Source: an uncultured Saprospiraceae bacterium | GTDB taxonomy: Bacteria > Bacteroidota > Bacteroidia > Chitinophagales > Saprospiraceae | Assembly (NCBI GenBank): GCA_937924145.1 | Contig: CALDTJ010000299.1 | Span: 1 to 39,231 of the forward strand | Direction: 5' to 3' | DNA: 39,231 nucleotides | Part shown: in pieces, positions 1-8,715 of the stretch | How positions within the stretch are numbered: the first letter of the stretch is position 1 | How the letters are laid out: each line of letters begins with the position of its first letter | Notes under the pieces: model-generated | What the model was told of the DNA's origin: nothing | Seen by the model: only the letters and a program-made list of their open reading frames with translations | Databases searched by the model: none | Program-made: the position numbers and the translations under genes

Positions 1-299
1 CAAAAGATGCCTGTGCTCAAAAAGAAATGCTTAAATTTTTATATAGCAAAGTAAACTACCCTGTCTTGGCAAGAGAAAATGGAGTGGATGGAAATGCAGT
101 GATCCAGTTTGTGGTAGAAAAAGATGGTTCCTTATCTAATATCAGGATTGTTCGAGATCCTGGGGCAGGGTTGGGAAAAGAGGCATTAAGAGTTGTCAAT
201 CTAATGGCTAATTTGAAAGAAAGGTGGGAACCAGGCAGGCAAAATGCAGTGCCTGTTAGAGTCCAATTTAACTTGCCGATCAAATTTGTTTTACAGTAA
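1..299 (+). CDS. TonB C-terminal domain protein, 5' end outside window
   Basis: The reading frame is open from base 3 to the stop at 297-299, so the gene starts before the window. An ATG at 27 is internal. Just before it the frame encodes CAQKEMLKFLYS, and the usual TonB-C core follows: a YP-xxAR-ENGVDG segment, then a beta-strand with VIQFVVEKDGSL and a closing VRVQFNLPIKF. This is the roughly 90-residue periplasmic domain that in TonB contacts outer-membrane receptors. In Bacteroidota it is also found on many secreted or periplasmic proteins, so a true TonB cannot be told from a relative without the N-terminus. The domain call is confident and the cellular role is not. A long inverted repeat starts six bases after the stop. 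Confidence 0.8.
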   Translation, partial: KDACAQKEMLKFLYSKVNYPVLARENGVDGNAVIQFVVEKDGSLSNIRIVRDPGAGLGKEALRVVNLMANLKERWEPGRQNAVPVRVQFNLPIKFVLQ

Positions 300-304
300 A
301 AAAA

Positions 305-469
305 GGGCGTACGAAGTCTTGAAATTTGAGGAGAATTCTCTAAAAATGAGAAAGCATTGAACATTTTTAGAGGAGTTTTCTCAAATTTCAGAGAAAACAC
401 TTTAATTTTTGCTTTCGCTAAGTCCTAACCCGCAATTAAAATGTCTCCTCTGAAAACTTCGTACGCGCC
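305..469. repeat. Long nested inverted repeat (165 bp), hairpin or MITE-like
   Basis: The outer arms are gggcgtacgaagt (305-317) and acttcgtacgcgcc (456-469), complementary apart from one extra base pair. The inner arms at 321-348 and 362-389 pair over 28 bases with four mismatches around a 13-base loop. The element begins just after the TonB-C gene and could also end its transcript. It carries no coding capacity. The rest of the gap, 470-657, is AT-rich and shows nothing I can name apart from a possible weak promoter near 606-616 for the next gene. Confidence 0.7.
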
Positions 470-657
470 TTGTAAAAAATCAACAATTCTAAAAGCTAAC
501 TTTAAACAATGGCAGTCTTTACATCAAAAGGCAGCCATTCCTATTTTTAGGCTGGGCAACTTTATGGTTTTTAGAGCGTTTTTTATATAACTCGATGAAT
601 GTGGAGTAAGGTTTGCATTATAGTAAACAGTAGCCACTCCAATAGAAATATAAAATT

Positions 658-2460
658 ATGCGATATAGTCTTCTTGTTTGCCTTTTCTTTTTAGCATCAA
701 TCTTCACTTTGAGTGCCCAACAATCTCGTTTGGCACAGCAATATTACCAAAATGGAGAATATTCTAAAGCGGCGTCTTTGTACCAAAAATTGTACGAAGA
801 ACAGAATTATAATGACTACTATTTTGAACGATATGTGGAGTGTTTGATTTCTTTAGAAGAATATGAGGAATGTGAACAGGCGATAAAAAAGCAATTGAAA
901 AAACGTCCAGAACAGGTGCAGCTTTACGTTACTTATGGGAACTTGTACGAGCGGCAAAATCAAGAAGATAAAGCCAACGAACAATATAGAAAGGCTATTC
1001 AAAAGCTAACCGCTGACCGATTCATTATTACCAAGTTAGCCAATGCTTATATTCGATTAACCAAATATAAGTTAGCAATTGAGTCTTATGAAAAAGGATC
1101 TGAGTTATTAAAAGACAAACAAGTTTTTGCTTATAACTTAGCAGATTTATATCGTCGGCAAGGGAATAGTAAAAAAATGATTGAATATTATTTGAATAGT
1201 GTAGAGGCGAATCCATCGAGAATGTCGTCAGTTAAAACACTTTTCCAACGGTATTTATCAGAAGAGGATTTCCTAGATTTACAAGCACAATTATACGAAC
1301 GGATTCAAGAAAACAGAGAAGTCCCAATCTATCCAGAGTTACTAAGTTGGGTATTTATTCAAAGAAAGGATTACAAAAATGCTTTTCGCCAAGTCAGAGC
1401 ATTAGATCGACAGAATAAAGAAAATGGATCTAGAGTTTATCAATTAGCATCTATCGCATCTAACGGTAAAGACTATGATACGGCGATTAAAGCCTTTGAT
1501 TATATCGTAGAAGAAAAAGGAATTACCTCTAGTTATTATATTCCTTCTAAGCAAGAATCCTTGGCTTGCAAAAGGAAAAAAATTGTCGAAGGGTATAATT
1601 ATTCCATCGACGATTTGAAGGTTTTAGAAACCGAGTATAATACTTTTCTTGATGAATTCGGGCGAAATAAAACGACTGCCAATATCTTAGTAGAGTTAGC
1701 AGACTTGGAGGCATTCTACTTAAATGATTTAGATAAGGCGGTTGCAATCTTAGATCAGTTGATTCAATTTCCGGGTATCAATCCTGCTACACAGGCGGAA
1801 GGAAAAATCAAATTAGCAGATTTTTATTTGATGCAAGGAGAGATTTGGGAAGCGACATTATTATACTCGCAAGTTGACAAAGCATTTAAGGATGATATTT
1901 TAGGACATGAGGCACGTTTTAGAAATGCTCGTTTGTCTTATTATGCGGGAGATTTCCAATGGGCACAGACTCAATTTAAAGTACTTAAAAGATCTACCTC
2001 TAAACTCATTGCTAATGATGCTTTAGATTTGGCTGTTTTTATCACAGATAATTTAGGCTTAGATTCTACAGAGACTTCTTTGAAATTATATTCTGAGGCG
2101 GACTTATTGGTTTTCCAAAATCGGTTTGATGAGGCTTTTATTAAGCTAGATTCTTTGATTGCCCAATTTCCTGAGCATTCTTTGCAGGATGATGTATTAT
2201 ACATGAAAGCTCAAATTTATACTAAACAAAAAGATTGGGATAAAACGGTAGCGATGTACGAAGAAATCATTGAAAAGCACGCAGAAGAAATCAGAGCAGA
2301 TAACGCCCTTTTTAAATTAGCAGATTTGCAGGAAAATCAATTAAATAATATTGAAAAAGCGAAGGAATTATACGAGAAGATTTTTATAGACTTTTCTAAT
2401 AGTACTTTTGCCGTGGAGGCTAGAAAACGATTCCGTAAGTTGAGAGGAGATAATATTTAA
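658..2460 (+). CDS. Secreted tetratricopeptide repeat protein
   Basis: A 600-residue protein with an N-terminal signal peptide (basic MRY, hydrophobic core, likely cleavage after SAQ near residue 21) and no lipobox Cys, so it is probably periplasmic. Nearly the whole mature part is helical TPR-like repeat: QYYQNGEYSKAASLYQKLY near the start, further units around residues 80-200, and a C-terminal set containing WDKTVAMYEEIIEKH and NIEKAKELYEKIF. The last part resembles the TPRs of YbgF/CpoB and BamD. Such proteins act as scaffolds for envelope complexes, and the partner is unknown here. It stands alone, with hairpin-rich gaps on both sides. The ATG at 658 is chosen because the signal peptide begins there. 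No enzymatic motif is visible. Confidence 0.8.
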   Translation: MRYSLLVCLFFLASIFTLSAQQSRLAQQYYQNGEYSKAASLYQKLYEEQNYNDYYFERYVECLISLEEYEECEQAIKKQLKKRPEQVQLYVTYGNLYERQNQEDKANEQYRKAIQKLTADRFIITKLANAYIRLTKYKLAIESYEKGSELLKDKQVFAYNLADLYRRQGNSKKMIEYYLNSVEANPSRMSSVKTLFQRYLSEEDFLDLQAQLYERIQENREVPIYPELLSWVFIQRKDYKNAFRQVRALDRQNKENGSRVYQLASIASNGKDYDTAIKAFDYIVEEKGITSSYYIPSKQESLACKRKKIVEGYNYSIDDLKVLETEYNTFLDEFGRNKTTANILVELADLEAFYLNDLDKAVAILDQLIQFPGINPATQAEGKIKLADFYLMQGEIWEATLLYSQVDKAFKDDILGHEARFRNARLSYYAGDFQWAQTQFKVLKRSTSKLIANDALDLAVFITDNLGLDSTETSLKLYSEADLLVFQNRFDEAFIKLDSLIAQFPEHSLQDDVLYMKAQIYTKQKDWDKTVAMYEEIIEKHAEEIRADNALFKLADLQENQLNNIEKAKELYEKIFIDFSNSTFAVEARKRFRKLRGDNI

Positions 2461-2853
2461 ATCTTATGCTTTAATATTATTTCCTAAAAACAGAAAGAAG
2501 TGACATGTTGGGGCTAACTTATCACTTCTTAAGGTAGGGAAATGGCTTATTTCTAACAATATGCCATCTAGTTTTGTGTAGTTGAAAATACTTACATATT
2601 GGATAAAGCATTTTCTCATAGTTCTGTTTAATTCTAATCAAAGATACTAGAAAATAACAACTCACAAAATATTGACACCAATAAATATTTCGCAAAATAA
2701 ATCCTTTAACAAATTAAAATTTATATAATATCTTTTAAACTATACATTAATATTGGTATTTTACAAAGTCAAAGTGATTTTTTGTAAATTTCGTAACAAT
2801 ATTATCCCAACTTTTTCTTACCTTCGATTATCTCTACGCTAACTCTCATAGGT
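2461..2853. other. Gene-free AT-rich stretch
   Basis: A weak hairpin, aagaagtgac against tatcacttctt (about 2496-2530), follows the TPR gene but lacks a T-run, so it is only a possible terminator. The remainder is very AT-rich. A TACCTTCG resembling a Bacteroidota -7 box lies at 2819-2826, 27 bases before the next ATG, without a convincing -33 TTG at normal spacing. I see no ORF or RNA gene. Confidence 0.4.
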
Positions 2854-4041
2854 ATGAAAACGAACTTACACGACTATTCTTACTTTTCCAAAACTCAGCG
2901 AAATGGATTTTTCGCTCTTGTCTGTATTATACTCCTTATTTTTTTCCTCTGTAATAGTTGGTTAATTGCACCAGATAAGACAACGACAGATTTTTCTGAA
3001 TTTGAAGAGGATATTGCTGTCTTTGAGTCAGCAAAAAATAATAATATTCCTAAAAGTTATGAGGAAGTGACTTCTAAAAAAATAGTTCCTTCGTCCTCTA
3101 ATTCAGCTCCTGAGCTTTTTGAATTCAATCCCAATACCGTTTCTAAAGAGGAATTGATTCGATTAGGTATTTCTTCTTCCGTGGCAACAACTTTTATTAA
3201 ATATAGGAATACAGGTGCTAAGTTTTATAAAAAAGAAGACCTTAAAAAAATCTATGGGATTAAAGCTGCTGATTACAAACGATTGGAGCCATATATCAAT
3301 ATTCCTAAAAAGAAACCATCAACAAAGAAACCCACTAAAGTCTTAGAAAAATCCAAACCTAAGCCTAAACAACTCACTCCTTTTGATTTCAACCCAAATA
3401 TTGCGACTAAAGAGACTTTACTAGAATTAGGGCTTTCGCCAAAAATTGCCCAAACGGTTCTTAACTTTCGGAGCAAAGGTGGGAAGTTTTGGAAAAAAGA
3501 AGATTTCAAGAGAATCTATGGCTTAACGGAGAAAGACTATGCAACGTTAGCACCCTTTATTAATATCCCAAAAGAAGAATTTAAAAAAGTCAAAAAAATA
3601 GCTAGTTTAGAAAATATTCCAAAAGAGTTTGCCACCACAGATTTAATAAAAATAGATATCAACAATAGTTCAGTGGAAGACTGGCAAAAACTAAACGGAG
3701 TTGGCGAATTTACTGCAAAACGAATTGTCAACTTTAGAGATAAATTAGGTGGCTACACGTCCATTGAACACATCAAAGAAACATGGAATGTCCCCGATAG
3801 TGTTATTGACAAAATAGCTCATCAGTTAATCGAATCGCCAATTGTCAATAAAATTCCTATCAACTCCATCACGGCTGATGAATTAAAACTACATCCCTAT
3901 GTTAAAAGAAAAGAGGCTTACGTGATTGTTAATTTTAGAACAAATCATGGCAATTATGCGAATATTGAAGATTTGAAAAAAGTAGGAGCATTAACGCCAT
4001 TCTTTATTGAGCGGATAACTCCTTATCTTTCTTTCGAATAA
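2854..4041 (+). CDS. Membrane-anchored protein with four helix-hairpin-helix (ComEA-like) units
   Basis: A 395-residue protein with one N-terminal membrane segment (about residues 20-40, hydrophobic ALVCIILLIFFLC) and a long polar linker. Four helix-hairpin-helix units follow. The first two, near residues 95-150 and 176-230, are close copies (FDFNPN, then a helix, KGGKFWKKEDFKRIYGL, ending INIPK). The third has the classic NNSSVEDWQKLNGVGEFTAKRI ComEA pattern, and the fourth (IPINSITADELKLHP) closes the protein. A Lys/Pro-rich spacer separates units 1 and 2. ComEA-type HhH units bind DNA without sequence specificity during competence, but Bacteroidota carry many such proteins of unproven role. 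DNA binding at the outer face of the inner membrane is an inference. Confidence 0.75.
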   Translation: MKTNLHDYSYFSKTQRNGFFALVCIILLIFFLCNSWLIAPDKTTTDFSEFEEDIAVFESAKNNNIPKSYEEVTSKKIVPSSSNSAPELFEFNPNTVSKEELIRLGISSSVATTFIKYRNTGAKFYKKEDLKKIYGIKAADYKRLEPYINIPKKKPSTKKPTKVLEKSKPKPKQLTPFDFNPNIATKETLLELGLSPKIAQTVLNFRSKGGKFWKKEDFKRIYGLTEKDYATLAPFINIPKEEFKKVKKIASLENIPKEFATTDLIKIDINNSSVEDWQKLNGVGEFTAKRIVNFRDKLGGYTSIEHIKETWNVPDSVIDKIAHQLIESPIVNKIPINSITADELKLHPYVKRKEAYVIVNFRTNHGNYANIEDLKKVGALTPFFIERITPYLSFE

Positions 4042-4165
4042 TTTTATTTTGTCGATAATCCTCCTTGGTTTGCCGAGCAAACTAGCTAAAAGCATTTAAT
4101 TTCCTTAATTTAGTTGAAGTATAAAATGATCAATTGTCATTATTCGTTGACTAAATATAATTCAA

Positions 4166-4387
4166 ATGTTTGCAGTATTTTTTATAATATTATTCACTTT
4201 AGCAATCGGTACCTTCGGTTTTTGGATTTACGCTTTGGTGGAAATTATCTCTGATAAATTTAAAGATGATACAGATAAAATTTTGTGGTTTTTATTAGTT
4301 TTCTTTCTACCGTTTGTTGGTACCATTGTCTATTATTTTGTCGGTAGAAATAAAGTTAGTATTCCTCGTGAAGAAGAATATGTCTAA
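4166..4387 (+). CDS. PLDc_N domain small membrane protein
   Basis: A 73-residue protein with two hydrophobic helices (about residues 2-28 and 38-60). The pattern of an acidic/basic hinge (SDKFKDDTDK), then ILWFLLVFFLPFVGTIVYYF and finally GR is that of the PLDc_N family, first described as the N-terminal membrane part of cardiolipin synthase-like phospholipase D proteins. No HKD catalytic domain is attached, so it is a free-standing PLDc_N protein, and these are common in Bacteroidota. Its function is unknown. A strong terminator follows 32 bases after the stop, so it is probably transcribed alone or as the last gene of its unit. Confidence 0.75.
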   Translation: MFAVFFIILFTLAIGTFGFWIYALVEIISDKFKDDTDKILWFLLVFFLPFVGTIVYYFVGRNKVSIPREEEYV

Positions 4388-4418
4388 TGAAAATAATACT
4401 AAAGAAATAAATGAATTC

Positions 4419-4448
4419 AAAAAGCTGCTCATACGGGCGGCTTTTTTT
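4419..4448 (+). terminator. Rho-independent terminator
   Basis: Twelve paired bases (aaaaagctgctc with gggcggcttttt, two G-U pairs) close an atac loop, followed by more T. It sits just after the PLDc_N gene. Confidence 0.85.
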
Positions 4449-4470
4449 ATAGCTTTGTGTTTTATTTAGA

Positions 4471-4515
4471 GCAGAGATTAGAGACCATCCGTACGGATTG
4501 AGAGATTAGAGACTT
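4471..4515. repeat. Direct repeats flanking a palindrome
   Basis: Two copies of agagattagagac (4473-4485 and 4501-4513) flank the perfect palindrome atccgtacggat (4487-4498). The 15-mer agagattagagactt at 4501-4515 recurs exactly, in inverse orientation, at 23985-23999, so this is a dispersed module and not a one-off. Confidence 0.65.
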
Positions 4516-4587
4516 AGCTATGAGCCTTTATCTTCTCCGTAAAACAATTTCTATTCTTTGTTATACTGTTTTCTAGAAAAAAGAGGT

Positions 4588-5232
4588 ATGCTAAAAACGA
4601 CTGTAAAAGCTAGTAGTGTTTCCAATTTAACGGATGCGAGATATTTTGCCGCTTGGCACGTAGAATGGTTAGGTTTTGATCTGACCTACGAGGGATTAAA
4701 AACTTTACCATTAGCTGAGGTAAAAGAAATTAAGGATTGGATAGAGGGGCCAAAAATTGTGGGAGAATTAGATGTTTTAGATGTAACAGAAAGTCAACAG
4801 ATTATTGATTTCCTTGCTTTAGAATATATTCAAGTAAGTATGTTTACGCCAGTTGAACACCTCAACAGCTTAACCGTTTCTTCTATTATTAAAGAGGTAA
4901 TTATTGAATCTACTACTACTGCTGCCGAATTAAAAGTACATCTAGATACTTACTTTGATTATGTAGATTATTTTTCACTCAATTTTGATAAAAATAATAT
5001 TGATTGGAAAAGTTTGCAATCAAGTACTAACTTAAATGCTAGTCACCTAAAGCAAATATGTAAGCAATATGAAGTATTTATTAGTATGGATTTAAATGCT
5101 GATAATACCAATGATCTATTAACAAATCTCAATCCAACAGGTATTAGTGTAAAAGGAGGAATAGAGGAAAAAGTAGGATTTAAATCGTTTGACGAACTAG
5201 ATGAAGTATTTGAATTATTGGAAGAAGAATAA
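4588..5232 (+). CDS. Phosphoribosylanthranilate isomerase (TrpF)-like protein, catalytic Cys missing
   Basis: From the ATG at 4588 the protein has 214 residues, close to TrpF length. The N-terminus VKASSVSNLTDARYF aligns with the TrpF opening VKICGITNLEDA, and the end GISVKGGIEEKVGFKSFDEL with the TrpF phosphate-binding end (SGVE..PG.KD). The middle is poorly conserved but has a plausible beta/alpha rhythm. The catalytic Cys of KICG is Ser here, and no obvious general-acid Asp can be placed. This suggests a degenerate or repurposed (beta/alpha)8 barrel and not a working tryptophan enzyme. No trp gene is nearby. A TTG start at 4558 is possible but overlaps a likely -7 box (TATTCTTTG, 4552-4560), and ATG 4588 has a purine-rich aagaggt before it. 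Confidence 0.6.
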   Translation: MLKTTVKASSVSNLTDARYFAAWHVEWLGFDLTYEGLKTLPLAEVKEIKDWIEGPKIVGELDVLDVTESQQIIDFLALEYIQVSMFTPVEHLNSLTVSSIIKEVIIESTTTAAELKVHLDTYFDYVDYFSLNFDKNNIDWKSLQSSTNLNASHLKQICKQYEVFISMDLNADNTNDLLTNLNPTGISVKGGIEEKVGFKSFDELDEVFELLEEE

Positions 5233-5260
5233 AATTGGTAAGATACTTAATAAGAAAAAT

Positions 5261-5335
5261 AAGGCAGCCCCTCTTTAAATGTTTTCAGAATTCATACGTT
5301 GAGAAAACTAGTGAGTGTAACAAGGGGCTGCTTTT
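5261..5335 (+). terminator. Long-loop hairpin, likely terminator
   Basis: gcagccccttt-type arms (from 5261, and 5322-5335 reading aaggggctgctttt) pair around a 45-50 base interior that contains its own gttttc/gaaaac stem. It ends in cttttaaatttt. It follows the TrpF-like gene. The remaining gap to 5554 is very AT-rich. It holds only TACATTGG (5497-5504) as a weak -7 candidate for the GH3 gene. Confidence 0.6.
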
Positions 5336-5554
5336 AAATTTTAAGTCATTAAGCTTTTATCTAAACGACAGCCTTTATTAATCCGCTGCCTACACAACAA
5401 AAAAATATTTTTTTTCTACAAATATTTAATCTCCATTAACAAGTAATTGAATTTTTTACCTACTTTTAATCTACTAGTACCGACAAATAATATATACATT
5501 GGATAAATTGAAAGTAATATCTAAATTCCATTCCTATCACTCATATCACCACAG

Positions 5555-7081
5555 ATGAAGGAAAGAATCAATAAAATAATGCGTTGGTATCTAAAACAAC
5601 GTATTGGGCGGATTCAAAAATTCATAAAAAATCCTCATATCATACAGGAGCAGGTTCTACGTGATTTAATTGCGGCTACTAAGCACACGCAATGGGGAAA
5701 GACTTATGGATATAATACCATCAAAAATGGAGTAGATTTTGCCAAGCAAGTGCCTGTTTCCAATTATGATCAAATCAAACCATACATCCAAAAAATGATG
5801 CATGGAGAAAAAGATATTTTGTGGAGTGGGCAAGTTAAATGGTTTTCAAAATCTTCGGGAACTACTAGCGACAAAAGTAAATTCATACCTGTAACGGATA
5901 GAAATCTCTTTTCTAATCATATTCGAGGCAATTGGGACACCATGTCTCTATTGTACCACAACAAACCAGACGCAAGAGTTTTTGCTGACAAAAACTTGTT
6001 ATTGGTAGGTAGTCTTAGCCAATTTGAGGAATACCCAAAAACGACTATTGGTGATATCTCTGCGATTATGGCACATCGAATGCCACCTGTTGGAAGACCC
6101 TTCTACGCTCCAGATTTCAAAACAGGGTTAATGAGTGAGTGGGAAGAGAAGATTGAACGGACGGTAGAGTTGACCAAAGATGATAAGAGCTTGTATATGA
6201 TTGCAGGTGTTCCAACTTGGAATATCGTTTTGTTTAGAAAACTATTGGAAGTAACAGGTAAGGAAAATATTTTAGAAGTTTGGCCCAACTTAAGCGTCTA
6301 TGTACACGGAGGAGTAGGTTTTGCGCCTTATAAAGAGCAATTCAAACAATTTCTACCGAAGGATGATTTTGTTTATACCGAGGCTTACAACGCATCGGAA
6401 GGATTCTTTGCTACACAGCAATTTATTGGTGATGATGATATGCTGCTTTTATTAAATAATGGGGTCTATTATGAATTTTTACCAATGGAAGAGTGGGATA
6501 GCGAAAGTCCAATTGCGATTCCACTGAAAGATGTAGAAATTGGTAAAAACTACGAAATTGTTATTAGTACTAATGCTGGCCTATGGCGATATAGAATTGG
6601 AGATACTGTTACTTTTACTTCTAAATATCCTTATAAAATAAAAATTACAGGAAGAACTAAGCAGTTCATCAATGCTTTTGGAGAAGAGGTTATGGTGGAA
6701 AATACGGACAAAGCTGTTGCCTTGACTTGTGATGAAACTCGCTCCATTGTTTCTGAATATACCGTGGCACCTATCTATTTTTCTAAGAATGGCAAAGGTG
6801 GGCATCAGTGGCTAGTAGAATTTGAAAAAGCACCAGAAAATATTTTAGATTTTACTAAACGTTTAGATAGAAATCTACAGCAAATAAATTCCGATTATGA
6901 GGCAAAACGTTATAAAAGTATGGCATTGGAACAACTAAGCTTATCAACTTTGCCCAAGGATACTTTTCATAATTGGATGCGCTCTAGAGGGAAATTTGGC
7001 GTACAAAATAAAATTCCCCGCCTAGCAAATCACCGTAGATATTTAGAAGAGATTTTACAACAAGTAAGAGAAAATGTATAA
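5555..7081 (+). CDS. GH3-like acyl-adenylating protein
   Basis: A 508-residue protein of the GH3 family, named after the plant auxin-amido synthetases, which adenylate a carboxylate and join it to an amino acid. The ATP-binding signature SSGTTSDKSKFIPVT lies at residues 100-114. YVHGGVGFAPYKEQF and TEAYNASEGFFA follow, matching the second adenylate motif (Y..SEG), and NAGLWRYRIGD with FINAFGEEVM gives the hinge to the C-terminal lobe. The length matches bacterial members. The substrate is unknown. Bacteroidota GH3 proteins are widespread and have no plant-hormone context. It is a single gene convergent with porX, separated by a two-way terminator. The ATG at 5555 gives the usual basic N-terminal helix. 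Confidence 0.85.
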   Translation: MKERINKIMRWYLKQRIGRIQKFIKNPHIIQEQVLRDLIAATKHTQWGKTYGYNTIKNGVDFAKQVPVSNYDQIKPYIQKMMHGEKDILWSGQVKWFSKSSGTTSDKSKFIPVTDRNLFSNHIRGNWDTMSLLYHNKPDARVFADKNLLLVGSLSQFEEYPKTTIGDISAIMAHRMPPVGRPFYAPDFKTGLMSEWEEKIERTVELTKDDKSLYMIAGVPTWNIVLFRKLLEVTGKENILEVWPNLSVYVHGGVGFAPYKEQFKQFLPKDDFVYTEAYNASEGFFATQQFIGDDDMLLLLNNGVYYEFLPMEEWDSESPIAIPLKDVEIGKNYEIVISTNAGLWRYRIGDTVTFTSKYPYKIKITGRTKQFINAFGEEVMVENTDKAVALTCDETRSIVSEYTVAPIYFSKNGKGGHQWLVEFEKAPENILDFTKRLDRNLQQINSDYEAKRYKSMALEQLSLSTLPKDTFHNWMRSRGKFGVQNKIPRLANHRRYLEEILQQVRENV

Positions 7082-7084
7082 AAT

Positions 7085-7118
7085 AAAAAAGCCGCTAGAA
7101 AAATCTAACGGCTTTTTT
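7085..7118. terminator. Bidirectional terminator
   Basis: aaaaaagccg..aga pairs with tct..cggcttttttt around a short A-rich loop, with A- and T-runs on both flanks. It serves the GH3 gene (+) and porX (-). Confidence 0.85.
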
Positions 7119-7158
7119 AGTATTAAAGACCTTCTAGTTCTGGAAAATCTAGACATTT

Positions 7159-8715
7159 TTACTTAGGCGACAGTCTAACTATCGGACAAATAACTTCTTC
7201 TAAAGAAATACCTCCGTGTTGGAAAGTATTTTTATAGTAGTTATTGAAGTAATTATATCGATTTGGATATAGGAAAAACTTATCCTCTTTGGCAAAAATG
7301 AAAGTAGAACTTACATTTGGCCTTGGCAATAAAGCCTTTTTGGGATTTCTAACTTCCAAAACATCTCTTCGATCGTACTGTAAATTTCTACCTACCTTAT
7401 ATCGTAAATTCGTCGTTGTTTCTCTATCTCCCACTACTCTAGATGGCTGATGTACTCTAATTGTCCCATGATCTGTAGTGATAATAATTTGTACATCTTT
7501 TTCTGCAATCTTCTGCAAAGCAGACCAAAGTGGAGAGTGCAAAAACCAAGAACGCGTCAAAGAACGGTACGCTTTTTCATCACCTGCCAGTTCCTTCAAT
7601 ACTTCCATTTCCGTTCTAGCGTGAGACAACATATCAATAAAATTATACACAATAACCGTCAAATCATTATGCAAATAATTTAAGATATTATCGTTCATCT
7701 GCTTGGCATGATAAACGTTGGTAATTTTATGATAATCAAATTTAATTGGCTTTCTAAAAGTTCTATTGATTTGCTCTCCTAATAAATCTGCCTCATGCAT
7801 ATTCTTCCCACCTTCCTCATTATCATTTTTCCACCACTTTGGATGGTATTCTGCTATTTCAGAAGGCATTAATCCAGAAAAAATAGAGTTCCTACTATAT
7901 TGAGTAGACGTTGGTAAAATACTATAGAAATAATCTTCTTCGTCTATTCTGTATAACTCACTGATAATTGGTTCCAAAATCTTCCATTGGTCATACCTCA
8001 AATTATCCATCAAGACCATCACTGTTGGTCGATCACTTTTCATCTCAGGAAAGATTTTTCGACGCATCAAGTTATTGGACATAATTGGTGCCTCAATATC
8101 TTCGTTCACCCATTTCACGTAATTTTTGATGATGAATTTCGAAAAAGCAGCATTCGCCTCACTTTTTTGCATCGTCAAAATATCAGACATCTCCGTCGTA
8201 TTCGAATTGTCTAATTTTAATTCCCAACCAATAATTTTTTGGTAAGTATCTACCCAAGACTTAAAATCTAATCCGCTATTGATTTCCATCAAAAGGTGAC
8301 GAAACTCTTGTTGATAATCAGAAGAAGTTCGCTCCTTAATCAACCGCTTACCATCAATAATTTTTCTTAAAGTCAGTAAGATTTGATTAGGATTTACAGG
8401 CTTAATCAAATAATCTGTAATCTGTGCACCCAATGCCTCTTCCATTACATTCTCCGCCTCATTTTTAGTAATCATTACCACAGGCAAATGTGGATTGGCA
8501 TCTTTTATTTTAGTCAATGTTTCTAAACCTGTAATACCAGGCATCGATTCATCTAAAAATACTACATCAATGTCATTATGGGTTTCGCATTCTTCTAAGG
8601 CATCATACCCGTTGCTCACCGTAACCATTTCGTAGCCCTTCTTCTCCAAGAACATTATCTGAGGCTTTAATAAATCAATTTCATCATCCGCCCAAAGAAT
8701 TTTAATTTTATCCAT
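7159..8715 (-). CDS. porX: Response regulator with PglZ domain, T9SS regulator PorX
   Basis: A 518-residue protein. Residues 1-125 form a CheY-type receiver: acidic pocket WADDE (8-12), phospho-acceptor Asp55 in FLDESMPG, and Lys in YLIKPVNP. The rest is a PglZ alkaline-phosphatase-superfamily domain with VLMDNLRYDQW, TDHGT and a closing FQHGGISLEEVI, giving the metal-binding Asp/His set. Receiver plus PglZ at this length is the PorX architecture. In Porphyromonas and Flavobacterium, PorX works with PorY and SigP to control type IX secretion, and its PglZ part acts as a phosphodiesterase on oligonucleotides. No porY or other por gene is in the window. A TATTTTTG on the minus strand (RC of 8828-8835) may be its -7 box, but no -33 fits. 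Confidence 0.93.
   Translation of the reverse strand: MDKIKILWADDEIDLLKPQIMFLEKKGYEMVTVSNGYDALEECETHNDIDVVFLDESMPGITGLETLTKIKDANPHLPVVMITKNEAENVMEEALGAQITDYLIKPVNPNQILLTLRKIIDGKRLIKERTSSDYQQEFRHLLMEINSGLDFKSWVDTYQKIIGWELKLDNSNTTEMSDILTMQKSEANAAFSKFIIKNYVKWVNEDIEAPIMSNNLMRRKIFPEMKSDRPTVMVLMDNLRYDQWKILEPIISELYRIDEEDYFYSILPTSTQYSRNSIFSGLMPSEIAEYHPKWWKNDNEEGGKNMHEADLLGEQINRTFRKPIKFDYHKITNVYHAKQMNDNILNYLHNDLTVIVYNFIDMLSHARTEMEVLKELAGDEKAYRSLTRSWFLHSPLWSALQKIAEKDVQIIITTDHGTIRVHQPSRVVGDRETTTNLRYKVGRNLQYDRRDVLEVRNPKKALLPRPNVSSTFIFAKEDKFFLYPNRYNYFNNYYKNTFQHGGISLEEVICPIVRLSPK

Noticed and set aside
56-400. Minus-strand open frame over the first gene
   Set aside because: It is antisense to the TonB-C domain and extends into the inverted repeat; no protein-family features.
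2496-2530. Hairpin after the first TPR gene as a firm terminator
   Set aside because: The stem is short with a mismatch and no T-run follows, so I left it only as a possibility.
4558-4587. TTG start for the TrpF-like gene
   Set aside because: It overlaps a likely -7 box and adds ten residues outside the TrpF alignment.
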